The notes under the pieces were generated by a model. The model saw nothing but the letters and a program-made list of their open reading frames with translations. It was not told the origin of the DNA and ran no database searches. A DNA stretch of 64,000 nt from Collinsella sp. (GTDB taxonomy: Bacteria > Actinomycetota > Coriobacteriia > Coriobacteriales > Coriobacteriaceae): the NCBI GenBank assembly GCA_019413925.1, contig DXMY01000018.1:69462-133461 (forward strand), given 5' to 3'. The translations under genes were made by a program, and so were the position numbers. Positions 25,881 to 34,150 of the stretch are shown here, piece after piece (within the stretch, counting starts at the first letter, position 1; each line of letters begins with the position of its first letter).

Positions 25881-26075
25881 AAGTCAGCGAAAACGCCCCT
25901 AAGCGAGCAAGGTGACGTGAAAGAGGAGGGAAGCGTACTTCGGTACGCGACCGACGATTGAACGTCAGATTGCCGCTTAGGGGCGTTTGCAGCGTCGACC
26001 GGTCCGCCGTTCGTTAGAACGGCGGAACCAAGGGCGCAGCGTCGAGCCGTTGCGCGGTTTGGAAAACCGCGCAAC
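25881..26075. repeat. Structured intergenic element, copy A
   Basis: P1 pairs 25891-25905 with 25974-25988 (15 bp perfect); P2 is TGACGT with ACGTCA; P3 is GCGTAC-TTCG-GTACGC. A second hairpin at 26003-26026 and a third (GTTGCGCGGTTT with AAACCGCGCAAC, 26049-26075) follow. The third begins five bases after the gntR2 stop codon on the minus strand. Conserved words GTCAGCGAAAAC, GCGAGCAAGGTG, CAGATTGCCGC and GTTTGCAGCGTCGA are shared with the copy at 34261-34408. Confidence 0.75.
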
Positions 26076-26080
26076 TAGAG

Positions 26081-26800
26081 CTACATCACCATAACGTAGC
26101 GCGATCCCACGTAGTACTGCTTACCCATCAGGACCGGCTCGCCATTGGGGCCGATAAAGCCGGCACGCAGATTGAGCAGTGGATCGTGCGGAGCAATGCC
26201 CAACTCGGCCGCTTGCTCGGCGTTAGCGCGAACGGCCTCGACCGTACGGTAGCCAACCGAGACAATCGGCGTTCCGCCAACACGCTCGACCTCGGCAAAA
26301 ATCGACTTGTCCTCAAGATCGGCCGTCAACAGCTCACGGTATGTATCAAACGGCACAAAGTTGTTTTCCTCAAAGATGGGCTCGCCGTCGGCCGTACGCA
26401 CGCGCTTAATGTGCAGTAGCAGCGCGTCCTTCTGCAGGCCAAAGAACTCCATCTCGTTTTGACGTGCCGGCACAATCTGGCGATCGACCACGTGTGCACC
26501 CGCCTTCATGTCATTGTCGGCACACAGCGCGGTAAACGTCTGCAGCGTCGAGGCGTGGAACTGGCGGTTGATGTGCGGCGTGGAGACAAAGGTGCCGCGG
26601 CCCTGCTGCTTAACCAGGTAGCCATCGGAGCACAGCTCCTCAACGGCGCGACGCACCGTAATGCGGCTTACCTCGTACTGCTCGGCAAGCTCAAGCTCGG
26701 ACGGGATACGCTCCTTGGGTGCATAAACACCTTTCTCGATCGCATCCTTGATTTCGTCGTAAATCTGCTGGTAAAGTGGTGCATTTTTGGGTGCGGGCAT
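26081..26800 (-). CDS. GntR/HutC-family regulator with UTRA domain (GntR2)
   Basis: A 239-residue regulator: GntR winged helix at 7-76 (PLYQQIYDEIKDAIEKG, IPSELELAEQYEVSRITVRRA, KQQGRGTFVSTP) and UTRA domain from about 90 to 235, ending GSRYVMVM. It resembles GntR1 closely in layout and motifs. The ribosome site (AAGAGTGATC) is weak. Upstream at 26840-26865 is an AT-rich operator-like sequence containing ATAACGTCTT, the same word found at the PTS operon promoter and a related one before the EamA gene at 33-34 kb. This points to autoregulation and to control of those genes. Single gene; the structured element A follows its stop codon. Confidence 0.9.
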   Translation of the reverse strand: MPAPKNAPLYQQIYDEIKDAIEKGVYAPKERIPSELELAEQYEVSRITVRRAVEELCSDGYLVKQQGRGTFVSTPHINRQFHASTLQTFTALCADNDMKAGAHVVDRQIVPARQNEMEFFGLQKDALLLHIKRVRTADGEPIFEENNFVPFDTYRELLTADLEDKSIFAEVERVGGTPIVSVGYRTVEAVRANAEQAAELGIAPHDPLLNLRAGFIGPNGEPVLMGKQYYVGSRYVMVM

Positions 26801-26839
26801 ATCTGATCACTCTTATCAAAATAGCGAAATAACTAATAC

Positions 26840-26865
26840 GTATATAACGTCTTTTTATATGTTAT
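26840..26865. promoter_or_regulatory. Operator-like site before gntR2
   Basis: TATAACGTCTT followed by TTTATATGTTAT, with ATAAC and GTTAT ends as an inverted repeat. Shares TATAACGTCTT with the site at 32877-32895. Confidence 0.55.
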
Positions 26866-26904
26866 CTCAGTTTGATAAAACGATACACCACATACAGCAA
26901 ATCC

Positions 26905-27912
26905 TTACTTGCCGTCGTCCTGCTGCAGACTGTCCTGCTCGCTGAGGCGCGCCTGCCTGCTGGCCATGCGCGCGGGCTTGTCGGGATCGGGTACGGCCGT
27001 GGGCATGGGCTCGTCGACATGACCGCCCCACCAGCCGCCCACGAAGTTGAGCGTGTGGAACACATTGATCACGGCGCCGGGATCAATATCGCACACCAGC
27101 TTGATAATGTCCTGGCTCTCGTAGGTCGAGACAACGGCGTGCAGCAGATACATCTTTTCGCGGCTGTATCCGCCAATGACCTCGGCGCAGCTAATGCCAT
27201 GCTGAAAATGGTCAACATAGGCTGTCATGACCTCGTCTGCCTTGCGTGTCGTGATCTGCAGCGTTACGCGGTCGTAGCGGCGGTAGAAGCTGTCGATGGT
27301 CTTGGTCGAAATAAACTGGAACACGATGGAGTACGCCGCGTTGTCCCAGCCAAACATAAAGCCAAAGATCGCCAGGATAAAGCAGTTAAAGCCAAAGATG
27401 ACGCCCCAGATGGTCTTGCCTGTATGGTTGGAAACCCACAGCGCGATAAAGTCGGTGCCGCCGGTGGATGCGCCGGACTTAAGCGCGATGGCGGCGCCCA
27501 GGCCCGAGACCACGCCGCCAAAGATGATGAGCATGATCTTGTCGCCCAAAAACGGGGCGAAGTGAAAGATGTTGAGGAACAGCGACGAGAGCATGACCTG
27601 CATCATCGAGAAGATGACGAAGCGCTTGCTGATGCCGCTCCAGCAAAGGAGCGCCACGGGGATGTTGAGCGCGAGCATGCCGAGCGAGATGTCGATATGA
27701 ACGCCGCCGAGCGAGGTGACGCGATCGAGCAGGACCGCGACGCCGGTGAGGCCGCTCGGAAGCAGGTCGGCGGGGCGAATGAACGCCTGAATCAGAAATG
27801 TCTGGAGAACGGCGGAGATGGTGACCGCCACGGCAGTAATGGCGCGGCGGACGATGGTGAGACGGCCGAGCACGAGCACGCGGTCCGTGAGCTGATCGAT
27901 GGCGTTCGCCAC
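26905..27912 (-). CDS. YitT family membrane protein (DUF161/DUF2179)
   Basis: A 335-residue integral membrane protein of the YitT family. Five or six membrane helices in the first 220 residues include the family motif LKSGASTGGTDFIA and the preceding PSGLTGVA. A soluble C-terminal DUF2179 domain follows (VTLQITTRKADEVMTAYVD, VSTYESQDIIKLVCDIDPGAVINVFHT), then a charged 45-residue tail ending QQDDGK. Function is not established; transport or membrane sensing is assumed. The start is a GTG at 27910-27912 with AAAGGAG seven bases upstream. It is a single gene between gntR2 and the HAD gene. Confidence 0.85.
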   Translation of the reverse strand: MANAIDQLTDRVLVLGRLTIVRRAITAVAVTISAVLQTFLIQAFIRPADLLPSGLTGVAVLLDRVTSLGGVHIDISLGMLALNIPVALLCWSGISKRFVIFSMMQVMLSSLFLNIFHFAPFLGDKIMLIIFGGVVSGLGAAIALKSGASTGGTDFIALWVSNHTGKTIWGVIFGFNCFILAIFGFMFGWDNAAYSIVFQFISTKTIDSFYRRYDRVTLQITTRKADEVMTAYVDHFQHGISCAEVIGGYSREKMYLLHAVVSTYESQDIIKLVCDIDPGAVINVFHTLNFVGGWWGGHVDEPMPTAVPDPDKPARMASRQARLSEQDSLQQDDGK

Positions 27913-28047
27913 GTAGGCTCCTTTCGAAGGCAGATGTAATTGTGGGGCATGCCGGCGATTGTAGCATGGAGCGCGAGAGGGCGCTTCAATTCACCCTCTC
28001 TCGACAACCAAAACGAGCCAGCAGCTCCCCAACCAAAGAGCCAAATT

Positions 28048-28170
28048 CTAAGTGAGTAGACTTTTCGCGATCTACCAAGCGCACTCAAAACAGCCACCTC
28101 TCCGACCTGCGGTTTTACTAAGGCAGATACGCTTTGTGCTCGGCATGTGCCAAAAAGTCTACTCACTTAG
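28048..28170. repeat. 18-bp inverted repeat with large loop
   Basis: CTAAGTGAGTAGACTTTT (28048-28065) pairs perfectly with 28153-28170; the 87-nt loop contains CCTGCGGTTTTA. The words ACTTTTCGCGA and CCTGCGGTTT resemble ACTTTTCCGCGA and CCTGCGGTTT in the element at 21576-21749, so they may be the same family. It fills most of the 350-bp gap between the YitT and HAD genes; the rest shows only the YitT leader. Confidence 0.75.
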
Positions 28171-28265
28171 TCCGAGTCGAAGCCAAACGGATCTAAATCG
28201 AAGCCAAAATGAGCCAATCCACCGCAAGAGACGTGTGAATCCGCACTTCTTGCGGCGAATTGACG

Positions 28266-28895
28266 CTACAAAGCGGTCAGAATGTCGGCGAGGTTGTCGA
28301 TGACGGCGTCGGCTCCCGTTTGGTCCAGGTTGACGCCCTCATGCGGACGCAGTGCCAGGACGCGGGCGCCGGAGCGCTTGCCAGCCTCGATGCCCAAAGG
28401 CGAGTCCTCGATAACCAGGCACTCGGAAGGCTCAACCCCCAGCGCCTCCATAGCACGCAGGTAGATCTCGGGGTCGGGCTTAAACGCACTGCACTCGTGG
28501 CCGCTGATGGTGTAATCCAGCACATCGGCAATGTCAGCGATCTCCACCAGCTCGTCAATCAACTCGCGATAGGACGAGCTCGCGATGGCACACTTCACGC
28601 CGCGCTCGTGCAGCTCACACATCACCGGCTCCGTCTGCTCGTTGAGCAGCTCGGCATACGGAACGGGGTGGTCCGGGCTGTAGACTTGCTTGTACTCCAC
28701 GCGCAGGCGCTCGCGCAGCTCAACATCGTCGGGAACCAGCGTCTCCCAAATGGCGGGCTCGTTAGACCCCGAAAGATCAGGGATCTCGTCAAAGTGAAAC
28801 CCCTTCTCTTCCATAAACGCCACGCGGCGGCGGTTGTAGAACCACTCGGTATCGACCAGCACGCCGTCCATGTCAAACAGCACCGCCTTGATCAT
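28266..28895 (-). CDS. HAD-superfamily hydrolase, beta-phosphoglucomutase-like
   Basis: A 209-residue HAD phosphatase of subfamily IA. Motif I is DMDGVLVDTE with the nucleophile Asp and acid/base Asp, motif II is ASSSYR, motif III is the Lys in KPDPEIYL, and motif IV is VIEDSPLGIEA. The helical cap at about 15-85 matches sugar-phosphate phosphatases and beta-phosphoglucomutases. It lies downstream of the PTS-SIS2 operon on the same strand but after its terminator, with a REP-like hairpin (28911-28943) just before its own ribosome site GGGAGGAG. I use the ATG at 28893-28895. A role in dephosphorylating a sugar made by the PTS pathway is plausible but not shown. Confidence 0.88.
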   Translation of the reverse strand: MIKAVLFDMDGVLVDTEWFYNRRRVAFMEEKGFHFDEIPDLSGSNEPAIWETLVPDDVELRERLRVEYKQVYSPDHPVPYAELLNEQTEPVMCELHERGVKCAIASSSYRELIDELVEIADIADVLDYTISGHECSAFKPDPEIYLRAMEALGVEPSECLVIEDSPLGIEAGKRSGARVLALRPHEGVNLDQTGADAVIDNLADILTAL

Positions 28896-28910
28896 ACGCA
28901 TCTCCTCCCA

Positions 28911-28943
28911 CCTGCCAAAAAGGGACAGGTTTATTTTGGTAGG
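28911..28943. repeat. REP-like hairpin, CCTGCCAAAA stem (copy 2)
   Basis: CCTGCCAAAA, loop AGGGACAGGTTTA (13 nt), TTTTGGTAGG. Identical to the reverse complement form at 18656-18688 except at stem wobble positions. It lies in the leader of the HAD gene. Confidence 0.85.
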
Positions 28944-28995
28944 TTTTATCTGGGGTTTTGTAACGCGACAAACACGCCCTCCCCAGAGCAAAAAA

Positions 28996-29021
28996 GGGGA
29001 CGGGGTGCAAACCCCATCCCC
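28996..29021 (-). terminator. Terminator of the PTS-SIS2 operon
   Basis: On the minus strand GGGGATGGGG pairs with CCCCGTCCCC around TTTGCA, followed by TTTTTT. It lies 35 bp after the SIS2 stop codon. Confidence 0.9.
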
Positions 29022-29055
29022 TCTCAATCAACCCGTAAGGACTACTTACTTGTGA

Positions 29056-30039
29056 TTAGTAGGAAAGCTTCCACATGTAGCGACGCATGGTCAGCGGGTG
29101 CTGACGGGCCTCGGCGATCTGGTTGCCGTACTCGCGCATAACGGCGAGGTGCAGCAGCGGGTTGAAGTAGGTGACGACGCTTGCCGGCACGGCGTCGGCC
29201 AGACCGTAGTCCTTGGAGTCGATCAGAGCGACCTTGGCGCCCATGCGCTTAAGGAAGGTGAGGGCGCGGGCGTCCATCGGACGGGTGGCACCATCGGACA
29301 TGAAGAAGACGTAGGGCTTACCCTCGGTGGAAACCTCGAACGGGCCGTGGAAGTACTCGCCGGTGTTGTAGGCGGCGGCGTCGATCCACTGCATCTCGGT
29401 GAACAGGAAGGCGGCGTGAGAATAAGCCATCTTCTCGGAGGCACCAGAGGCCATGAAGTAGATCATCTTGTCGTCCTTGAAGTCCTGGGCGAACTGCTTG
29501 GCGAGGCCCTTGGCGGACTGAGCGGCGTTCTCGCAGAGCTCGAAGACGTTGGTGAGGCCGGTGATCATGTCCTCGTAGTGGTCATAGCCCTCGGTCTGCT
29601 GAAGGATCTCGAGAGCAAGAGCGATGGCGTAGCCAGGCTTCTCGCACTTGGCAGCGTAGTTGGCATGGAAGCCGTGAACGATGACGTGGTCGGCGTCGAC
29701 GGTCAGAGCGGAGCCGGCCTTGTTGGTGAGGGAGACGACCGGGCAGTTGTGCTTCTTGGCGGTCTTGTTGGCCTCGACGGTCTCGGGCGTGGAGCCACCG
29801 AGGGAGCAGGTGATCACGAAGGTGTGCTCGTTGACCCAGGAAGGCGTGTCGTAGTTGAACTCGTTAGCGGTGAAAATCTGAACGTTCAGCTTGTCCGTGT
29901 TGTTGGCCAGGAAGTACTTGGCAGGGTAAAGGTCGGACATGGAAGCACCGCAGCCGACGAAGGCGACGCTGTGGATCTCGTGGTTGGACAGGACGTCAGC
30001 GACGATCTGCTTAGGGAGGTTAAGGTCGATCTCGTACAT
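29056..30039 (-). CDS. FrlB-like SIS domain protein (SIS2) of the PTS operon
   Basis: A 327-residue double-SIS protein of the FrlB/AgaS type. Motifs: GCGASMSDLYPAKYF (29-43), TCSLGGSTPET (77-87) in place of the standard SxSGxT, and GEYFHGPFE (227-235) with the catalytic-type Glu. It ends MRRYMWKLSY. The best start is the ATG at 30037-30039, nine bases after AAAGGA; two further in-frame ATGs upstream lack spacing. It is the last gene of the IIAB-IIC-IID operon, which suggests that it acts on the sugar-6-phosphate delivered by that PTS, either as a deglycase or as a ketose/aldose amino-sugar isomerase. A 200-bp gap with two hairpins separates it from the IID gene. Confidence 0.88.
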   Translation of the reverse strand: MYEIDLNLPKQIVADVLSNHEIHSVAFVGCGASMSDLYPAKYFLANNTDKLNVQIFTANEFNYDTPSWVNEHTFVITCSLGGSTPETVEANKTAKKHNCPVVSLTNKAGSALTVDADHVIVHGFHANYAAKCEKPGYAIALALEILQQTEGYDHYEDMITGLTNVFELCENAAQSAKGLAKQFAQDFKDDKMIYFMASGASEKMAYSHAAFLFTEMQWIDAAAYNTGEYFHGPFEVSTEGKPYVFFMSDGATRPMDARALTFLKRMGAKVALIDSKDYGLADAVPASVVTYFNPLLHLAVMREYGNQIAEARQHPLTMRRYMWKLSY

Positions 30040-30129
30040 CTGACACATTCCTTTCGATTTTTTGCGGCGCCACATTGCCGGGCGCTCGCAGGGTTACCGT
30101 GGTTTGGACCGAGTCGCCGGCCCGTTGAG

Positions 30130-30162
30130 GATGTGTCAAAGGAACTGTCCCTTTGACACATC
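30130..30162. repeat. REP-like hairpin, GATGTGTCAA stem
   Basis: GATGTGTCAA, loop AGGAACTGTCCCT (13 nt), TTGACACATC; perfect 10-bp stem. It lies inside the operon, between IID and SIS2. Confidence 0.85.
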
Positions 30163-30173
30163 AAGGGATGGAA

Positions 30174-30204
30174 GCCTGCCTGGGGTATGGGATGCCAGGC
30201 AGGC
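30174..30204. repeat. Hairpin between the IID and SIS2 genes
   Basis: GCCTGCCTGG pairs with CCAGGCAGGC across an 11-nt loop. No T-run follows on the minus strand, so it may stabilise or stop the upstream mRNA rather than act as a strong terminator. Confidence 0.65.
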
Positions 30205-30237
30205 CCCCGGGGAAAGCGGTTAGGCGCTGGGTCGCGA

Positions 30238-31071
30238 CTAGGCCAGGATACCGGCCGCGGAGAGGGCGATGCCGCCCACGATGGCGATCACGAGAAGCCA
30301 ACCGGTGTTGACGTTCTTCTTGATGAGCCAGTACATAAGGCCGGTGAGGCCAAGGGAGATCATCTGGGGCATCATGCCGTCCAGGATGTCCTGGATCACG
30401 ACGGTGCCGTCAGCGAACTGCAGCGGGGTGGTGGCGCCGATCAGCGTAGCGATCATGCCGCCCACGGACATAAGACCCACGATGCCGCAGACATACATGA
30501 GCTTCTCCATGAGATCGCCGCCCTGAAGCTTGCTCAGGTACTCGTGGCCGCCCTGATAGCCCATCTTGGCTGCGAACCAAGTGATCAGCACAGAGGGGAC
30601 GATGGAGATGAGCACGGCCAGGATCGGGCCCATGATGGAACCCTGCTGAGCCAGCTGAACGCCCAGACCAAAGGCGATAACACGGATGGTGCCCTGGAAT
30701 AAGGAGTCGCCGATGCCGGAAAGCGGACCCATGAGGGAGGTCTTGACCGCGTTGATCGAATCGGGATCGAAGTTCTCGGGATCCTTGGCGTACTCCTCCT
30801 CCATGGAGGCGGAGAGGCCCAGGATGAAAGCGCTCGTCTGCGGGGTGCAGTTGTAGAACGCCATGTGACGGTGGTAAGCCTCTTTCTTAGCAGCGAGCTG
30901 CTTGGGGTCGGACTCGTCCGGATAGAGGCGATCGAGCGTGGGAACCATGCCGTAGAGGAAGCCCATGTTCATCTGACGCTCGTAGTTCCAAGAGGCCTGG
31001 ATGGCCCAGGAGCGCCAGAAGAACTGGCTGACCTTCTTGTTCAGGGACACGTCCTTGGTTGCGGTTGCCAT
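30238..31071 (-). CDS. PTS mannose/N-acetylgalactosamine-family IID component
   Basis: A 277-residue membrane subunit of the mannose-class PTS permease. It has the IID pattern: N-terminal amphipathic WRSWAIQASWNYERQMNMGF, FYNCTPQTSAFILGLSASMEE, LMGPLSGIGDSLFQGT, and C-terminal hydrophobic helices. With IIC it forms the channel through which the sugar passes while it is phosphorylated by IIB. The ATG at 31069-31071 has AAGGAGG upstream; a longer frame into the IIC gene is rejected. It starts 14 bp after IIC, so the genes are co-transcribed. The substrate class (mannose, GlcN, GalNAc, Amadori compound) cannot be settled by sequence. Confidence 0.93.
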   Translation of the reverse strand: MATATKDVSLNKKVSQFFWRSWAIQASWNYERQMNMGFLYGMVPTLDRLYPDESDPKQLAAKKEAYHRHMAFYNCTPQTSAFILGLSASMEEEYAKDPENFDPDSINAVKTSLMGPLSGIGDSLFQGTIRVIAFGLGVQLAQQGSIMGPILAVLISIVPSVLITWFAAKMGYQGGHEYLSKLQGGDLMEKLMYVCGIVGLMSVGGMIATLIGATTPLQFADGTVVIQDILDGMMPQMISLGLTGLMYWLIKKNVNTGWLLVIAIVGGIALSAAGILA

Positions 31072-31084
31072 AGTGTGTTCCTCC

Positions 31085-31888
31085 TTAGTCTTCGTCGTCT
31101 TCGTCGTCTTCGAGCGGATCGTAGTCGGAATCGACACCGGCGGCCGCATGGGAACCGTTGAACTTGAAGCCCATGAAGACGACAGCCAGGCACACACCGA
31201 TCAGAGCGACCGCGATGACGGACAGGTTGAGGTAAGCGGCGAGCAGGAAACCGATGAACAGGAACGGAGTCATACCCTTCTTGATCATCATGGTGAGCAG
31301 CAGGGCCAGACCGTAGGCGGTCATGATCTTGGTCGAGACGTTCAGACCAGTGGACAGCCACTCGGGAACCATGTTGACGATGGCCTGAACCAGGTCGGTA
31401 CCGACAAAGACGGCGAGGAAGATCGGCAGGAAGTACATGATGGCGTACAGACCGGAGCCGGCGCAGATGTGCATACGGTAGGCGGTCTTGAACTTTCCGT
31501 TATCGATCGCGCTATCTGCCACATGGGTGAGGGCGGCGATGATGGAACGGAACACGATGCCGAGGAGCTGACCCAAGACGGCGACCGGGATGGCGATCGT
31601 CATGGCGGTCTCAGCAGAAGCATCGGTCAGGCACGCGAAGGCAGCTGCCACGATGCCGCCCAGGACCATATCGGGCGGAACGGCGGCGCCGACCTGCACC
31701 AGGCCCATGGACACGAGCTCGACGGCGGCACCGACGGCAAGGCCGGTGGGCACATCGCCCAGCAGCAGACCGACGAGCGTAGCGCCAACGAGGGGCTGCT
31801 CGAAGTTAAGACGACCGAGCAGGCGGGAGTCCCACATGCAGAACACGCCGACGAGGCCGACGAGCACCGCACTGATGAACGTATTCAT
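31085..31888 (-). CDS. PTS mannose/N-acetylgalactosamine-family IIC component
   Basis: A 267-residue membrane subunit of the same PTS. It shows the IIC pattern: MNTFISAVLVGLVGVFC, RPLVGATLVGLLLGD-like sequence (QPLVGATLVGLLLGDVPTGLAVGAAVELVSMG), and PPDMVLGGIVAAAFA, with about eight hydrophobic segments. The C-terminus has an unusual very acidic tail (DYDPLEDDEDDED) absent from most homologues I know. The ATG has AAAGGAGAAG before it. It lies 37 bp after the IIAB gene and 14 bp before IID, in a typical IIAB-IIC-IID operon. Confidence 0.93.
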   Translation of the reverse strand: MNTFISAVLVGLVGVFCMWDSRLLGRLNFEQPLVGATLVGLLLGDVPTGLAVGAAVELVSMGLVQVGAAVPPDMVLGGIVAAAFACLTDASAETAMTIAIPVAVLGQLLGIVFRSIIAALTHVADSAIDNGKFKTAYRMHICAGSGLYAIMYFLPIFLAVFVGTDLVQAIVNMVPEWLSTGLNVSTKIMTAYGLALLLTMMIKKGMTPFLFIGFLLAAYLNLSVIAVALIGVCLAVVFMGFKFNGSHAAAGVDSDYDPLEDDEDDED

Positions 31889-31924
31889 ACCCTTCTCCTT
31901 TCAGTCAGGCAAAAGCCTGGTTGA

Positions 31925-32848
31925 TTACAGCTTGGCGTCGATGTCGACGCTCTGATACGTAGGGGTCTGCTGGACGTAGAGCTTGATGCCCATGTCGAGC
32001 AGCTGGTTGACGTCGGCCTTCTGGGTGGCGTCGAAGAAGACGGAGCTGTCCTTGCCGCCGACCTGTTCGGCACCGTCGTGGTTGGCGGTGGCGCCCAGGT
32101 TGATGGCGTCGAGCTTGTAGCCCTGGCAGAACTGCAGCATCTCGGCAGTGTTGCCAAAGACGAACATGACGCGCTCGCCGAGGGTGTTGAGCTTGTCCAT
32201 CTTGGCGAGGGCACGCTCGACGGTGAAGACGTTCAGGCGCACGCCCTGGGGCTTGGCCAGCTTAAGAGCGCCCTTCTTGATGTCATCGTTGGCGGCAGCG
32301 TTGTCGACGACGATGATGCGCTCGGCCTGAACCTTGGTGGTCCAGGTAAAGACGACCTGGCCGTGCAGCAGACGGTAGTCAAGACGTGCGAGGACGATCT
32401 TGGCGGGACCGGAGCTGTGACGGGGTGCCTTGGCCTTCTTGGCGGGAGCCGCGGCGGCCTCGACCGGTGCGTTGGGGTTGGTCAGACCGGTGCGGGCCTC
32501 GTTGATGAGGGCCGCGAGCTCGGCGCCCTTGACGGGGACGGGGCTCATAGCGAGCGTGAGCGCCAGCGGGATGTTGAAACCGCTGACAACCGTGAACTTC
32601 GTGCCGTTCTTGGAAAGCTCGACCATGCTGTTGTTGACCGAGCTGCCGAGCATATCGGTCAGCACATAGACGGTGTCGTCCGCGTTGAACGTGGCGATCA
32701 TGGCGTCCACCTTGTTGGTGATGGGCTCCTTGTCGTCACGAGCAAGCGACACGACGTGGACGTTCGACACGTCGCCGAGAACCATCTCGAGCGTGTCTTT
32801 GGCGCCTGCGGCCAAGCCGCCATGAGATGCGAGAATGATCTGATTCAT
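31925..32848 (-). CDS. PTS mannose-family fused IIA-IIB component
   Basis: A 307-residue cytoplasmic fusion. Residues 1-120 are the IIA domain with phospho-His at H9 (ASHGGLA); a flexible Ala/Pro/Lys linker covers about 123-148; residues 150-307 are the IIB domain with phospho-His at H162 (ARLDYRLLHGQVVFTW). Phosphate passes from HPr to H9, then to H162, then to the incoming sugar. In many Firmicutes IIA and IIB of this class are separate for GalNAc systems and fused for mannose systems, so the fusion is only mild evidence for a mannose-like substrate. AAAGGAGG precedes the ATG. First gene of the operon; a TATAAT box and operator-like sequence lie just upstream. Confidence 0.95.
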   Translation of the reverse strand: MNQIILASHGGLAAGAKDTLEMVLGDVSNVHVVSLARDDKEPITNKVDAMIATFNADDTVYVLTDMLGSSVNNSMVELSKNGTKFTVVSGFNIPLALTLAMSPVPVKGAELAALINEARTGLTNPNAPVEAAAAPAKKAKAPRHSSGPAKIVLARLDYRLLHGQVVFTWTTKVQAERIIVVDNAAANDDIKKGALKLAKPQGVRLNVFTVERALAKMDKLNTLGERVMFVFGNTAEMLQFCQGYKLDAINLGATANHDGAEQVGGKDSSVFFDATQKADVNQLLDMGIKLYVQQTPTYQSVDIDAKL

Positions 32849-32874
32849 CTTGCCTCCTCCTTTTCGTTATGGTC

Positions 32875-32895
32875 ATTATAACGTCTTATACGTTG
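32875..32895 (-). promoter_or_regulatory. PTS operon -10 box and operator-like site
   Basis: On the minus strand TATAAT lies about 30 bp before the IIAB start codon and is embedded in CAACGTATAAGACGTTATAA, which has CAACG and CGTTA-type halves. The plus-strand word TATAACGTCTTATACG shares TATAACGTCTT with the site before gntR2. No good -35 is present. Overlap with the -10 fits repression. Confidence 0.6.
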
Positions 32896-33031
32896 CGGAT
32901 ATTGCTAATTAGCATAAAGACCGTTCGCGGGTGAAAATCGACCGTTGACGGGTTTAACGTACTTGAAACGTTGGGGCTGGGCAGGCCGGCACTGGCGGGA
33001 TAACCCCAAGTCGGACCCTGCGCGCAATCCC

Positions 33032-34114
33032 CTATCGCACGAAGTACCAGGGGCTTTCCTGCACGGTGGGCTCCAGCGCGATGCCGGTGCGTTCCTTAAA
33101 CAGATCCATGTCCTGCGTTTTCTCCGTCCACCACGCGTTGGGCTTAAAGGTCATGCTCTCAGCGACATGACCGACAAATACACTGTTGCGCAGCTTGGAG
33201 AAGTCGGTGTTCATAATCAGGATGGACATGAGCACCAGCACAATACCCAGGACCTTGATCGCGCCGGCGGACTCGGCATAGACACCAATGCCCACCAGTA
33301 CGGTGACGACCGTCTCAAAAGACATTACGACGGGAACTTTCGATGTCTCGAGCCCCATGGACAGACCCTGCATATATAAGATGTAAGCCACGGCTGTGGG
33401 GATGAGTCCAAAGCCAAGGAACAGCAGCAGCAGCTGTGGCGACATTGCCGCGGCGACATCCGGCCACGGAGCCGCGATAGCCGCCATAACCGCACCGCCA
33501 AAAACAAGGCCCCAAAACGTGACAGCCAGCGGGTGGACCGTCTTGGTTGCTATCCGGCTAAACACCGCGAGCGACGCCCCACAAAAGCCTGCAATCACGC
33601 CCGACGTGACGCCCCAAACCGAAAAATGGAAACCGGAAAGGTCGCCATTAGTTACTGCAAGTACACAGCCCCCTATGTTAAAAGCGATGGCAACGAGCTT
33701 GTTGGGGGTCACGTCCTCGCGATAAAGCACGCGGCCGAGCACGACGCCAAACACCGGCGAGGTATAGAGCAGCACCGAGGCCGTGGACATGCCCACCTCG
33801 CCCATACACTCGTAATAGCAAGTGTTGGCGGCGGCCAAACCGACGATACCGACAAGCGCGCAGGAAACAAGCTCTTTAGGGCTTGCCTTGAACAGGGCCA
33901 GCGGACCCTGAGCCACGGTAGACCCCTCACCCGAACGGCAGCCCATAAACATCAGGACCGGCGCCAAGATAAGCGCTCCGACCAACAAGCGAAAGGCAGC
34001 CATACTCTGGGACGTAACGCCCATGGCCGAGATGCCGTTTACAAAGATTCCGATGCTGCCCCACATAAGCGCGGCGATCAGCACCAGCACATAGCCCAGA
34101 TTGCTTTTCTTCAA
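33032..34114 (-). CDS. EamA-family exporter (second copy)
   Basis: A 360-residue DMT-superfamily transporter with ten membrane helices: first EamA repeat with ALMWGSIGIFVNGIS and GMSTASVLLYTSPVFGVVLGRVLY-type sequence, second repeat with PTAVAYILYMQGLSMGLETSKV and SFETVVTVLVG. A hydrophilic tail of about 55 residues ends ESPWYFVR. I choose a TTG start at 34112-34114 because GAGGAGG lies six bases before it; the ATG 12 codons upstream has no ribosome site. Between this gene and the minus-strand SIS3 gene lies element B. An operator-like sequence related to those of gntR2 and the PTS operon is at 34151-34173, so it may belong to the same regulon. Confidence 0.83.
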   Translation of the reverse strand: MKKSNLGYVLVLIAALMWGSIGIFVNGISAMGVTSQSMAAFRLLVGALILAPVLMFMGCRSGEGSTVAQGPLALFKASPKELVSCALVGIVGLAAANTCYYECMGEVGMSTASVLLYTSPVFGVVLGRVLYREDVTPNKLVAIAFNIGGCVLAVTNGDLSGFHFSVWGVTSGVIAGFCGASLAVFSRIATKTVHPLAVTFWGLVFGGAVMAAIAAPWPDVAAAMSPQLLLLFLGFGLIPTAVAYILYMQGLSMGLETSKVPVVMSFETVVTVLVGIGVYAESAGAIKVLGIVLVLMSILIMNTDFSKLRNSVFVGHVAESMTFKPNAWWTEKTQDMDLFKERTGIALEPTVQESPWYFVR

Positions 34115-34150
34115 CGCAGCCTCCTCGGTATTGTTTCCAATATGTTTCAC

